DNA of 64,000 bases from Lantana camara (Eukaryota; Streptophyta; Magnoliopsida; Lamiales; Verbenaceae): NCBI GenBank assembly GCA_037501455.1, contig CM074862.1, positions 77,650,501-77,714,500 of the forward strand, written 5' to 3'. Of this stretch, positions 24,310 through 35,874 are shown piece by piece. The position numbers and the translations under genes were made by a program. Below the pieces are notes generated by a model, which did no database searches, was not told the DNA's origin, and was given only the letters and a program-made list of their open reading frames with translations. The stretch's first letter is position 1; each line of letters starts with the position of its first letter.

Positions 24310-26250
24310 CTTGAATATGAAAATGAAATCTGAGAATCACCTAAGCGTATAACAATATGTCGAAAGCGCGCGCCCACACACACACACACATTAACATGCA
24401 ACTTAAGTGGACAAAATTTGCAGAAACTTTAAGAGCCTATACAAACAAGACCCTGGTCCTCTACTCCATATTGCAAAGAAATTGTATGTGCGATAAAGAA
24501 ATTGACACTATGTTTTATCAATTGCAAATTTATGAAGAAAACCTAATTCATATTATAGATCATACATAAAATGAAAAAACATAAACATTATATACAAGAT
24601 TAGACTAAATACAGAAATAGTTTCACACAAAAGTCTATAAGAAAATAGCAACAAGAGAAAAACCAACACCATAGAGTACTTTGATAACAACAAAGTGAAA
24701 ATGAAACAAAGACTGCACCAACATGAGAAACCTCTATTTGCATGTAAATGAACAATGGTTATGTATGAAAGAATATAAACAGATTTGTTTTTCTTTCTTA
24801 GTCAAAACTGAAAAATCAATAGGAATCAAATGCCTCAGAAAGACGATTTTTCATGGGTCGGAGTTGGCATTCTAGTTTCTCATTAATAAGCAAAAATCAC
24901 ATTTGTTTTAATTTGCGACAGCAACCAGACAACATATCCTTTCAAACATCTGAGAAATTTGATGTATGGTAAATACTATTACAATCAGAGTTCACAAATA
25001 ATTTCTAATAGTAATGCAAAATGCAGATATATATACAGGAAATCACTTATAACATACCATACAACTACGCAAATTTTTTGAATGCATTACCTTAACATGC
25101 ACTTAAACCAATATCTTCAGTTCAACTTTCAGAAACTGCAACTGAAGAAAAGAGAATCACCAATTAGCTTCAATGCCAGAATAAGAATCAAAATACGAGT
25201 TTAGGCAGGAAAACAATACATGACGAAAACCATGAGGCCAATGAGGGCAAATATAAAATATCTGGACAAAAATGACAGTAAACACTATACATGATTTACA
25301 GCATCCACCAACATGTCACAGCAAAGCTTCATAACGTAATAGAATACATAAAATCCATTAGCTTGCAGTAAAATCATCTCAACAAAAGACAAAAAACACA
25401 TGCAGAGAGTTCAACCACAAGAAATACACTTACAGGCAGAGAAACAATGTCTAAATTGAAATGCAGAAAGACACAAATCACACAAGATTACCAACAAAGA
25501 GATGCACAATTAGTTTTTAATGAACCGGGAGACAATAAAGTCCCAGTAGAAAATCGCCTTAGCAAAGCAACCAGTAAAATCAACCTCCAAATGGTTCAAG
25601 TTTCACGGTTGCACACAAATATACAGCAATGCATACACATACACCATATCATTCACGTGTATGGGCTTTAGCTTTTAAGAGATGCATATCAAAGTAGTGC
25701 AAGATTTCACTCCACATTCATGCCAAAAATAAGTGAGCCCCAGTGTTGAATACACTACCACAGATCATCACCATTTTCCAGTTCAAAGCCAAAAGGAAAG
25801 GAACAAAAATTATAATCCAAACACAAACATGCAACTAGAGAAAAACTCGTCTAAATTTCGAGAAAATCCCATAAAAGAGCCCCCATCCTCAACCTCCACG
25901 AAAAACCAACGAGATATGAAACAAATAAATAAAAATAGAAAAATGTAGAGAAAATCGAAACCCCAAAACCCACAACACCAAGCAGACACACTTTACATCA
26001 AAAACCCACAAACATAAACATCAGAAAAACCACGTTTGCTAACAAAACCAGAAAGAAATGTAAAAAATTTCACCTCTACTCTTAAACGGTCAAATGCAAA
26101 GCCCAGCCAACGGGAAACACGGCTCTCACTGAAATGGGAGTTCAAATTCAAAGCCCAGAGAAGCAGAAAATTCGCAACCCTTTGGGAAAATCGGTCTGCG
26201 AGTTCATGAGCTTTTCCGTTGGGAGAGAGAGAGAGAGTGGGAGTCTCAGT
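24310..26250 (-). other. NRPE1 5' intron, first untranslated exon and promoter-proximal DNA
   Basis: The ATG exon is preceded by an acceptor reading TTCAAG at 24310, 12 bases before the start codon. A good donor (AGAG|GTGAAA) lies at 26074/26073, so a 5'-untranslated intron of about 1.76 kb is likely, with a non-coding first exon from 26074 to somewhere near 26240, where a GA repeat (26222-26237) sits. No coding frame with recognisable homology is found across 24310-26073, and the small frames there are chance. A transcription start could not be fixed. Confidence 0.5.
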
Positions 26251-26511
26251 AAATTGTTCAACTCTTGTTCTGCATGCAGTAAAAAAGGGTTTTAGGAGAT
26301 GCTCTCAATTTCAATTTCGCCCTTTTCTTCTTCTGCCCAATTCGGTGGTGTCCTTAACACACACTACACTGCGAAGTCCAAACAATAGTCTAGGCGTGAG
26401 GAGTGTTAAATGACCCTATTGCCCTTCAGGGTTTTTGTTGAGAAATGACATGCGTGAGATGTGATTTGGTCATTTGAGTGCTCCGTAGGTGTAATAAATG
26501 CTTCCTGCGAA

Positions 26512-26887
26512 AATTACATCCAACCACCTTTATGTTTAGCTTAATTACAATTCAATCTCTATTCTTTACGTATTTACAATATGGTCTGTAAATTTTACAT
26601 TCTGTTTGAGGTACTTTACGCCCGTTAGGGTTCTCTTAAGTTGATCAGTTGTCTTTTCGAAATTTCAAAAACAACAGGGACAGTTTTGTTATTAAAAAAA
26701 ATTGTAGGGATATATTTATAATAAATTCAGAGGCAATTTAGATGGGACAACTAATCAACTTAATGGAACCCTAACGGACATCAGAGATCTCAAACAAAAT
26801 ATAAAATTTAGGAATTACATGATAAATATGAAAAAATAGGTACTAAGTTATAATTAGGTCAAACTTGAAGAAAGTTGGATGTACTTA
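26512..26887. mobile_element. Fold-back MITE, Mutator-like
   Basis: The two halves are inverted imperfect copies. The left includes AATTACATCCAACC, GTTTGAGGTACTTTACGC and CCGTTAGGGTT; the right carries the inverse of each, ending GTTGGATGTACTT. Terminal words like TTACATCCAAC are common in plant MULE-type MITEs. No clear target duplication was found. It lies some 250 bp upstream of the NRPE1 promoter region. Confidence 0.7.
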
Positions 26888-28043
26888 AACCTCAAAAAAA
26901 ACAAAAAAATTAAAAAAAAAATATTTGTTCCGATTAATGCTAGTTTGCATTATTCTAATAATTGAAAGTAAAAATTAATCGCTATAAATTTTACAACTGA
27001 TAAATTAACATCTTCATTTCAATTGTATAAAATATAAATTTAAGCATTAAAAGCCAATGTTTCCCTAATACTTATTAATGGCTTATAGTATAAATTATTT
27101 AATTAGAAAGTGGCATACGTTGCCCTAATTATATTACCGATCTAACTTTAGTTACTAGTTATTTATTTGAAATTGAATACCAAATTTTAAAAGAGAATAG
27201 CAAAACAAAAAATATATAGTTTTTATTTGGATGAAATTAATAATCTTTTAAGTTTAGAAAACAATTCCTTTATAGTTTTACATGGGTGTCTGTTTTCCAT
27301 GGAGCCAAGTTCCACATTTACTATTGGAATCGATGAGAAATTACTTTGAAATTTTTGTCAATATTTTTGAGTTTGAAAATGAAAATGAAGGATGAGAAGT
27401 ATTGTAATCTGTAGCTAATATGGGGGTCGACGGGCCGAAACTTGAGAGAGGGGAGTGAGAAACAGGTGTTTGAATGTTGTATGAAATGAATTAATGAAAA
27501 GATAGGTACACATAAATAGTATAGAGATTTTAATAAAGATATATTTTTTTTTTTTTTTACTATTCGGACCACAAGGGTTGCTCACAATTAGCCACCTATG
27601 TGTGTACAATTGGTACATATGCTGGTTAGGAAGTGGGACATGTGTCACATGTGGAGTGGTCAACGTGTAATGCTTCGTTCGACCTATGATTTGATATTGT
27701 GTTTTCACGATATTTTGCGTGATCAAATTTGAATACTTAGTATACAATATTATAGTCATTGCATAGAAAATAGTATACAATATTATAGACATTGCATAGA
27801 AAATTGAATTAAGTTATCCTGAATTAGTAGAAAGCTGATGCAATCGGATATCAAAGCAGTGTTTCAAATTTGAACAATGAGTTCACAATATTATTTAGAG
27901 ATTTTTGTTGGGTGACTTGAAGAAAAAAAAAAGCTTTTGAGAGTGTATTATAAAATTTAAGAATTCTCAATCCGTTGGAAAGAATTTCACAATTTTCGGT
28001 CTTCATGCATATTGAATGCAAATTTAAATTTCTAATACATTTA
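26888..28043. other. AT-rich intergenic DNA
   Basis: No gene is seen. The only structure noted is a 33-bp tandem duplication at about 27739-27804, with core AGTATACAATATTATAG. Confidence 0.6.
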
Positions 28044-29019
28044 GAAGGTCTTTACTTTACTAGTTTGTTATCCATTGGAAAGGGGTTATTTTTTTGAAAA
28101 ATCTTGGTTATTTTACCATGTGAGGTCTTTACTTTGAGATGCTAACATTTTGCTTAAATAGCCAAATAATGTCATGTTTTACCTTACTAGATTAGAAACC
28201 ATTAGTTTGTGGTGTAATTGACATCTCTGCCCTTATATTGTTTTGCGTGCCGCACGGTCCTTTTTTCCCATTTCTTGACTACTACATAATTTCTGCCCAA
28301 TTATTATAATGTACCATTTTCATTTCAACTCTGCTCACGATTAGGCAGCAGAAGAGACACGGACCAGAAATTACATTTGGTAACATTTCACCCAATATGA
28401 AGAGGATTAAATTCTTGAATGAAAAATAAGAGTCCCACACTCTCACCGCCGACTTCACCCGCAGTGCCTCCTCATCGCCACCGCTGCCTCCGTCCCCCAA
28501 CCACCGGCATCTCCTCCGTGAGCCATCACCACGGCCTCCGGTTTTTGATTTAGCTCAATTTCTAAAGTCTGATTTTGAATTTTCTTTTGTAAACATGTAT
28601 TTGCACACGGAGAAAATTCCGGCAGCAGCTCCTCCACCGCTGCCCTCCCTACTCGAGCTCCTCCTGCGCAGAAACCCTATTTCCCCTCAATAATTGGTTT
28701 GAATATGGAAAATATATGACTTGGTGGGAATGATTCTATCTACTCGGGCTTCTTAAAATGGTGGGAATGATTCATCGGGAAGGACGACGGAAACGGAAGT
28801 AATTTTACCTGATACAGAGGGTGTAATAGTAAAATTATTCAATCCTTTCTCACCAGCTTAAATAGCAACAACCATTTTGGCTGGCAATTATCTCCCCCCA
28901 ATTCTTGATTTGTCCCGGGGCTCCATGAAAATGCAAGTTTGTCTATCTTTCAAAGTAAAGACTAAAAAATGGGGGTTTATATAACCAACAAGGCCATTTC
29001 CACCAAAGTAAAGAGCTTC
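28044..29019. mobile_element. Non-autonomous PIF/Harbinger-like element
   Basis: Flanked by the 3-bp duplication TTA (28041-28043 and 29020-29022). Terminal repeats are GAAGGTCTTTACTTT on the left and, inverted, GAAGCTCTTTACTTT on the right, in the style of Tourist-like elements. The 976-bp interior includes a GC-rich stretch at about 28440-28680 (Ala/Pro/Arg-rich in translation) that stands out from the AT-rich surroundings and may be a captured host fragment; no domain could be recognised. Confidence 0.65.
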
Positions 29020-29435
29020 TTAATGCACACAATAACATGACATAAGCACATAATTTATATAATTAATAATATGATAATTTTGAAATATTTTATCGATCCA
29101 ACCTGCTATGCGTATAATAATATTTGTTAGTCTTGACTCTTGCCTGATCTGATTTGACTTAGTTTAGGGTTTGTACAACTTTCCCTTTTTAATAAAATTT
29201 GCCCTAAGATTCTCTTCTCCATCCTTAAACAACCGTGGGTAATGTTTCCTTATTTCTTCTTCTCCTAAATCTTTTTCCCAATGTTATGTCTTTTTCGAAA
29301 GGCCTTAACCTATAATATACTCCTATTCCTCTAACTCTTGAAACTTTCTATTTAAGTTTGGACTAATTTGAACACAATAGTAAAATTCACCTATAGTGGT
29401 ACTTCTTTCATAGAATGATACGAGAATCATCGATA

Positions 29436-29537
29436 AAATACTAGCGTAACTAAGATGCATGGAACACGCTGTAAATTCAATGAAGCTACACAACAAATTT
29501 ACAGCGTGTTCCATGCATCTTAGTTACGCTAGTATTT
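29436..29537. repeat. Perfect 42-bp hairpin with 18-nt loop
   Basis: Arms 29436-29477 and 29496-29537 are exact reverse complements (core ACTAAGATGCATGGAACACG), separated by 18 bases. A further four pairs extend the stem past one mismatch. The word CTACACAACAAATTTA occurs both in the loop region (29486) and just after the right arm (29543), which suggests that a template-switch event made the inverted copy. Transcribed, it would fold into a near-ideal Dicer-like substrate, but no promoter or target is known. Confidence 0.9.
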
Positions 29538-29888
29538 CATCACTACACAACAAATTTAACCGGTAAGTCTTTTCTCCTATGAGCTTTAAAATCTTGAAGG
29601 GTCCAAAAAATCGTGTATTTAACTTTCCTCTTTTTTCCAATACACACATGCTTGCAGAAATATCTTATCACCAACGATGAATTCAAAATTTCTCTTTCAT
29701 TTATCTGCATAATTTTTATGTCAATTTTGTGTAGTTTTTATTCGTTGCTTGGTCATTTAGATTTTCTCACTTCGTCCTTCCGTTTTAGTTGGTATCTTTT
29801 TCCCTATCTATAATTTTTTTCGAGAAACATTTATGGCTACTGTTATAAAAAATTTACGCTAAAGGCATACACTTGCTAAAATAATTTA

Positions 29889-31506
29889 GAGTTAATTATA
29901 TTTACATCCCAAGGGAGAATTAAAAACTATAACTCGTGACCCTCTTATTCCAATAATTACACATACACTCATTAAAGAATTTGAAAATTATAAAAACCAC
30001 CCAAAAATTAGGATTGTATTAAATTTTTAATGACATCATTAAAATATTAACTTGATCTCACTGTTTTGCCCCTTCATTTACTATAATAATTTTTATTTCA
30101 AAGGATTATCCCTTATTTATATATGAATCGGTCTTGGAATCTGAATTTAATAATAAAATAGTTAATAAATATGAAAACGATTTTTTCATTTCAAATTATA
30201 TTATATTATATTAAGTTAAAATGAAATCTAAATTCATTTAAGATATTTAATGTTTTCTTATGCCAATTTTCTTTAAATTTTACAAATTATTACTTTTAGA
30301 TCTAAAATGAAAATTACAAATCCATGTAAAAAATATTAACATGCTTTTTTATTTATAAATATATTTCGTTTAATTTTATATATTTTAGATTTATAAATTT
30401 AAATAAATAACAACTTTCTTAATTTTTTGAGGTAAATGTTTAAACTATTGTTGTAGTTTTAATTTTAAACTAAATATAACCAATTTTAAAAAAAATCCTA
30501 GCTTTCTTCAAATCCTAAAATTTAAAATTTCTCCCGACATAACAAGAAAAAAGTCAGAAGAAAAAAGAACATGGGAAGAAGGCAATGGCAGCGGCTTGAA
30601 GTCTTGAACCAACGCCAAATGTCACTACCATGAATTAAAGACTTGGAGCTCGTTTACTATGCTAGTAATGGTTGGTTTGGTTACCTAACCAAGGCTTCAC
30701 AGCCATTTACTTTGTAAGTTGGCTTTATAGGTCCTTAACCCGGAGCCCCGGGGTAAATGCTTGGAGAGGCAGGACAAATTAGCCACAATTTTTGGTGCTT
30801 TTAAATACACAGGTGTGGTTGGTTTAGACAAAATCTCAACAATGTCCCTACTTTATAACACAAAGTTACAATATTGTCCCTCGTTTTTTTTGGTGAAATC
30901 CCGCCAACACTATTGATTTTCCCCCAAATTTGGGCTCGGAAACCAAAGAGGGTCAAAATGGTCTTTTAATATTTGAAGGATAGATAACCATGAAAGGTAA
31001 AGAAGTTCTCAAATTGAGATAACAATGGATAAATTTGCGACCATCAAAGTAAAAGGTCCTTAAGTGTATATAACCCAAAAAAGCACTATTCCACAACCAA
31101 TCCCAATGGATAGCTGCCCAACAAAGTAAACGAGCTCTTGAAGTTGTTGGTTCCCAAGAAATTTGCTTACCATGGAAGATTTGATGATAGGGATGACAGA
31201 CAATATTTATTTCTTTTTTTCCCCTCAAATTAGTTGTTCAAAAGGGTAATAGCCTAATAGGCCATTAACATACAATATATTTTAATTCTTATTTTTTATT
31301 TTTGTTAAAGTAATAAGTAAGAGTATATAGATCAGTTTACATAATTTTGGCATATTCTATTAATTAATTAATTAACGAAATTCTTGATTGTTGGGTGGTA
31401 AATGTAATTTTCAAACTCCTTAACGAGTATATGTGTAATTATTTGATTAAAGGGGTCACGAGTGGTAGTTTTTAATATTCTATTGGGGTGTAAATGTAAT
31501 TAACCC
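29889..31506. mobile_element. Non-autonomous Mutator-like element with about 120-bp TIRs
   Basis: The left end (from GAGTTAATTATATTTACATC) and the right end (to GGTGTAAATGTAATTAACCC) are long imperfect inverted repeats sharing segments such as TATGTGTAATTATT and GTCACGAGT. The 9-bp flanks AATAATTTA (29880-29888) and AATGATTTA (31507-31515) differ at one base, as expected for an old MULE target duplication. No transposase is encoded. A Harbinger-like element is nested inside at 30646-31137. Confidence 0.8.
30646..31137. mobile_element. Harbinger-like MITE nested in the Mutator-like element
   Basis: Ends are GAGCTCGTTTACTATG on the left and, inverted, GAGCTCGTTTACTTTG on the right. The 3-bp flank TTG is present on both sides (30643-30645 and 31138-31140). 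At 492 bp it has no coding capacity. Ends and duplication size suggest the same superfamily as 28044-29019. Confidence 0.6.
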
Positions 31507-32869
31507 AATGATTTATTATGAAAACGTGGCTAAAAAGTAAAATCTATCGAAATATATATTTGGAAGTTAGGTAACAAAGCACTAATTGATGCAATTTCTT
31601 TAGTTCTTATCTGTTTGGAAAATTGGCTTGATGAGATATTTTGAGTAAGACCTTTCTAATGATTTAACGTTTTGATACTATTGCAGTAGAAAGTGGGACT
31701 ATCCTCCTACGGTTCCTTTTTTTTTTTTCAATTAATTATATTTAAAATAATATTGACATGTCATAAAATTTTAATTAATTATACATAATTTTAAAAAACA
31801 ACCTTTTATTTTATGTAAAAATAAATAAAAAAATTCAAGATATAATTTATCTTACCAACGGTTTCACTCTTTGAATACATTAAATAAATTAGTCAACGTA
31901 AGTTGTAACCATATTCAATTAATTTTTTTTTTTTTAAGCTAAACCGTCAAAGGAAAATATTATTACAAGAGGAATAATAAGAAAAATACAAGAAACAATA
32001 AAAATTAACGTAGGGCGAAACCGCAATTTCAACAGATTTGTGAGTTATTATATTATCATCACGTCTTCCTTCCAAGTTGATTTCAATATGATCCAGGTGA
32101 ATTTCCGTAGCCGCTTTTTCTCTGGAGTGAGAATAGATACCTTGACCTACAGCAGATAACTCGGCCAAAAATTTTCTCGTAGAATCACAGAAAAAGATAA
32201 AAATGAACCTAAAGAAATTAACTAAACTTCTATACGGAAGGGACAAAATTTCCATACGAAAGAGATAAAACTTTCATACGAAAGACTCGAAAGAAAACAT
32301 AACGAAAAGAAAAAAACAGAGACGCAAATCGTCTTTGCACCGCTAGATCTGGGAGGATGTCAATAGATCTGCAAGAGTGTCGATGAAACTTGCGGTAGAT
32401 CCGAGAGAGTGGCAACAGATCATTTGGGCGGATTTCGACGGAACAAATCTGATAAGTTGACGATGGAATAGAATTGAGTCAATCCGGTGGTGGAACAATG
32501 ATAATATTCTCCACCGCCGGATTGAAACTTTAATTGATTACCTTGTCTTGAGTTTGAATCGCGTAAAATAGGGTTTTAGTTTTCAAAGAGTTTGAGAGAG
32601 AGAATATTCAATTATTTATATCAATTATTCTTATTATTTCTAGCTTCTATCTCCAAATTCATTTTAGAGAAAATAAATAGTATTTGATCCGGAAAACCAA
32701 CATTAGAAGATTTCTATTAATTACATTTTTCTTCAAATTTTAAGAGTTCAAAAAAAAAAAAAAAAAAATGTTTAGTGGCGTGAGCCAACTGGAGCTGTGG
32801 CAAAAAGGTTCATTTTCTAAGACAATATATCGAGGTTGTTCAAGCGGTTAATGGGTTCATTCTCTAGGG
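31507..32869. other. Intergenic DNA, one unrecognised minus-strand frame
   Basis: Mostly AT-rich. On the minus strand at 31947-32255 a frame of about 100 residues contains EKAATEIHLDHIEINLEGRR, which has the look of a decayed element protein, but I do not recognise it. A small hairpin at 32480-32524 (CAATCCGG against CCGGATTG) follows. No start signals or supporting neighbours are seen. Confidence 0.35.
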
Positions 32870-33268
32870 TAGGGATGCAAACGAGCCGAGCCTTGGCCCT
32901 CTTTTTTTTTTTTTTTTTTTTTTGCTCGAGCTCGGCTCAGATCGAGCCAAATGGGTTTTATATTATTTTTAATTAAAAATTAGTTTTTTTAAATAATTTA
33001 ATATATTTTTATATATAATAATATATATTTATTAAATATATATTATAAAAATATTACTTTTTTATTAATTTTATATAAAAATCAATAAATATATATATAA
33101 CATTATATAATAATAAAATATTTATATATATAAAAATTAAAATATTATTTTTTTAATTAAATATATTGGCTCGCGAGCCACGAGCCTAACTAAAAGGGAC
33201 TTGGGTTCGGGCTTGGCTCGAGCTTGCTCGTCAGGCTCACGAGCCGGCTCGGTTCGTTTGCATCCCTA
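32870..33268. mobile_element. hAT-type MITE, copy 2 (inverted relative to copy 1)
   Basis: Element of 399 bp bounded by TAGGGATGCAAACGAGCCG and its inverse ending GTTTGCATCCCTA. The flanking octamers CTCTAGGG and CTATAGGG match at seven of eight bases. It has the same GAGCC-rich arms, AT-only core and homopolymer run (T on this strand, about 32902-32922) as 9797-10323. Confidence 0.87.
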
Positions 33269-33313
33269 CTATAGGGTAATGTCTCGAGTTTAAATTCCGC
33301 TTGAATGTATTTG

Positions 33314-33317
<4 letters not shown>

Positions 33318-33378
<61 letters not shown>
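33318..33378. repeat. (TA)n microsatellite
   Basis: About 30 TA dinucleotides. Other TA runs lie at 24085-24117 and 38720-38761. Confidence 0.95.
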
Positions 33379-33380
<2 letters not shown>

Positions 33381-33839
33381 GCCGTGACACATTAATATTT
33401 TTTGCTATGCAACGTAATTCAATTGGAGTATGAGGTTGTATTATTCGTGTTTTTAAATTGATTAAAAAGACAATTAAAATCGAAATGTAAATTTAAATGA
33501 CCTTGCAATTAATCCGGATATTTTATGGAGTCTTGACATCAATATGCTTGTCAGCTTGTCTTAAATATTCCCTAAACTAAATTATAAAGATTATGATATT
33601 TTTAATTTGATAAAAAATATACAAATGTTATTTTTTTTTTACTTTTACAAAATAACATGAAAATTACAAATGAATATTCTTAATTTTAAGAAAAAAAATT
33701 ACAATATGTGATGTAGAGTCGTTTCTAAAAGTTTTATTTTGTCATATCATATTGAACCTATCTTATATAAAAAGTTTTATTTTGGACAGTAAAAAATATA
33801 TATATATATATATATTTTAAGAAAAATAAAATTATGTCT

Positions 33840-35870
33840 GTTTGCACTAAAAATTCGCGTTTATTGATTTTTAGTCAATACCGAATAGATAATACAAATA
33901 TTTGAGAATTCAAGTAAAATTGGTGGTTTGATCTTCTTCAACTTCGAATTAGATTTGAAATAACATTAATCCGCAGGTCCTTCGACTTGTTTACGAATCA
34001 AACGCCGGATTTTGGAGAATTCCGCCAAGAACGCCGATGAACTCGTCGGTAACTCCTTGAATTTAGCTTGAATATAATGCCGATTCGTCGGTATAACGCC
34101 TTGATAGCGGATCAAACGCCTTGATTTGGTAACTTCGAGGAAGAACACCCTTGAATGCCTTAGAATCGAGGAAGAACACCCTTGAATGCCTTAGAATCCC
34201 TTATTGAACTTGTAGAGAGGTTTTTAGTTTTTAGCTTTTCTTGAACTTAGGGGTGTCAAAAATGAACCCGACCCGATAACCCGATACGACCCACCCGATT
34301 AAATTTCAGGTTAGGGTTAAGGGTTTTCGGGTTCGGGTCAAATCGGGTCGGACCCGATATCAACCCGATGAGGAGAGAGAAAAACAGGTCGGGTTTCGGG
34401 TCAACCCGAATTGACCCGAAAAATGGATAGTATAAAACATAAATCCCTAACCCTAACTCAGCATTCCTCATTCTTCTTGCCTCTCTGCCATTCATTTTTC
34501 ACGCTCTGCCGCCGACACAAAAATAGATTTCTCACTTCAATCACAAATTTCACCGCCTACAACCATCTCCGCCACTTATCGCAACCGTTCTTGCCTCTCC
34601 GCTCCCACGCAATCACTTTCTGCTGCTGCTCCACCCATGCCACAAGCCGTTCTCGTCTCTGCCGCCCTAAGCCGCCGCCATTCGCGCCTCCCCCGCCTCC
34701 ACACAACCATCGTTTGCTGTTTCTCCATCCATGCTGCAGCAGTGCAGCCGTTCTCGCCTTCGCCGCCCCCAAGCCATCGCCGTTTGCACCTCTCCCGCCC
34801 CAAGCTACCGTATGTGATCAATTTTATTTAGGTATTTGATTTTTTCAGCTTTGTTTGGTTGTATGTTTGCATTGTCTCTGTAAAATTTCTTTTTAAGCGA
34901 TAAGGCTTTCTTGTTGGTTGAACTCTTTTGCTTTCCAAGGTCAGATCTGGCTTGTAATTGATTCAATATGTTTTTCGTTATGATGGAGATTAAATATGAT
35001 CAACATTTAATTTTTGATTATCAGAATATTAAAGCTTAGATCTGGTTTTTGTTTGGGATGTGTGAAATTATGCAGGTCAGGTCGGGTTTTTTCAGGTGGG
35101 TCAGGTTATCGGGTGACCTGAAAAAAAAATCAGGTCAACCCGAACCTGATCGAACCTGATAGATTCAGGTTAGGGTTGGGGGTTTCGGGTTCATTTCGGG
35201 TTCGGGTTCGGGTTGGGTTCGGGTTGAAAATTTTAATGTAATACCCCTACCTCAACCCGACCCGAACCCACCCGACCCACCCGAATTGACACCCCTGCTT
35301 GAACTTATGTTGTGTGTTGAATGAACTACACATGACCCCTTTATATAGGTGTAGGATTCAAGAGTTGTAGTTCAAGTCAACCTTTATTTAATAATTATCT
35401 CTTATATTTTTTGAAGAGATAATATTAAATAAATCATATAGATATTTATCTCTTTAATGTTTTATTATTTTTTAAAAAGATAATATCACAGAATATTTAT
35501 CTCTTTATATTTTTATTTTAAAGAGATAATATCTTATAAGACTTGAATTTGATTGGTCGGTGTGACGCAATACGCCACGTGTCGCCATATGATTTGTCCT
35601 GACTTTCTTTGACTGCAAGACTTGATTTAATTGGTCAAAACATGTCACTCTGACACGTGTCATCTCTTGATTTGTTGATAAAATAAACATTATAATATCA
35701 ATTTAAATTTAACTATTTAACTTCGAAATTAAATTTAGGATAATTTCCAAATATTAAATAGTAAATTAAATTAATAAATTAAAGTTTAATTGCTCGTCTA
35801 CAATGTCTTACCGTATTGACCTCGCGTGTTCGTATCTTTTTATCTGTACTCATGCATTTTAGGTTATAAT
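33840..35870 (-). mobile_element. Possible decayed copia LTR, split by a hAT element
   Basis: On the minus strand a TATATAAAG box near 35340-35350 is followed by CATGTGTAGTTCATTCAAC and, beyond the hAT insertion, by a CAAGGCGTT/TTCAAGG-rich stretch (33960-34200) like the R-U5 part of copia LTRs, including a tandem 31-bp unit (34136-34197). The layout parallels the LTR at 2794-4718. Ends were not found, so the limits are approximate and the call is inference. Confidence 0.4.
34248..35297. mobile_element. Non-autonomous hAT element with perfect 8-bp TSD
   Basis: Starts TAGGGGTGTCAAAAATGAAC and ends GAATTGACACCCCTG, with CTTGAACT duplicated exactly at 34240-34247 and 35298-35305. Sub-terminal regions are arrays of AACCCGACCCG and CGGGTTCGGGT words, typical of hAT transposase-binding repeats. 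The 1,050-bp interior has a C-rich stretch (about 34410-34810) that is open in several frames (His/Pro/Ser-rich) but contains no domain I recognise and no transposase. Confidence 0.85.
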
Positions 35871-35874
35871 TATA

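Noticed and set aside
31947..32415. Minus-strand frames near 32 kb as a host gene
   Set aside because: Two short overlapping frames with no family match, no splice model and no promoter; left as unrecognised.
34411..34839. 142-codon frame rich in His, Pro and Ser
   Set aside because: Low complexity, open in other frames as well, inside a non-autonomous hAT element, no recognised domain.
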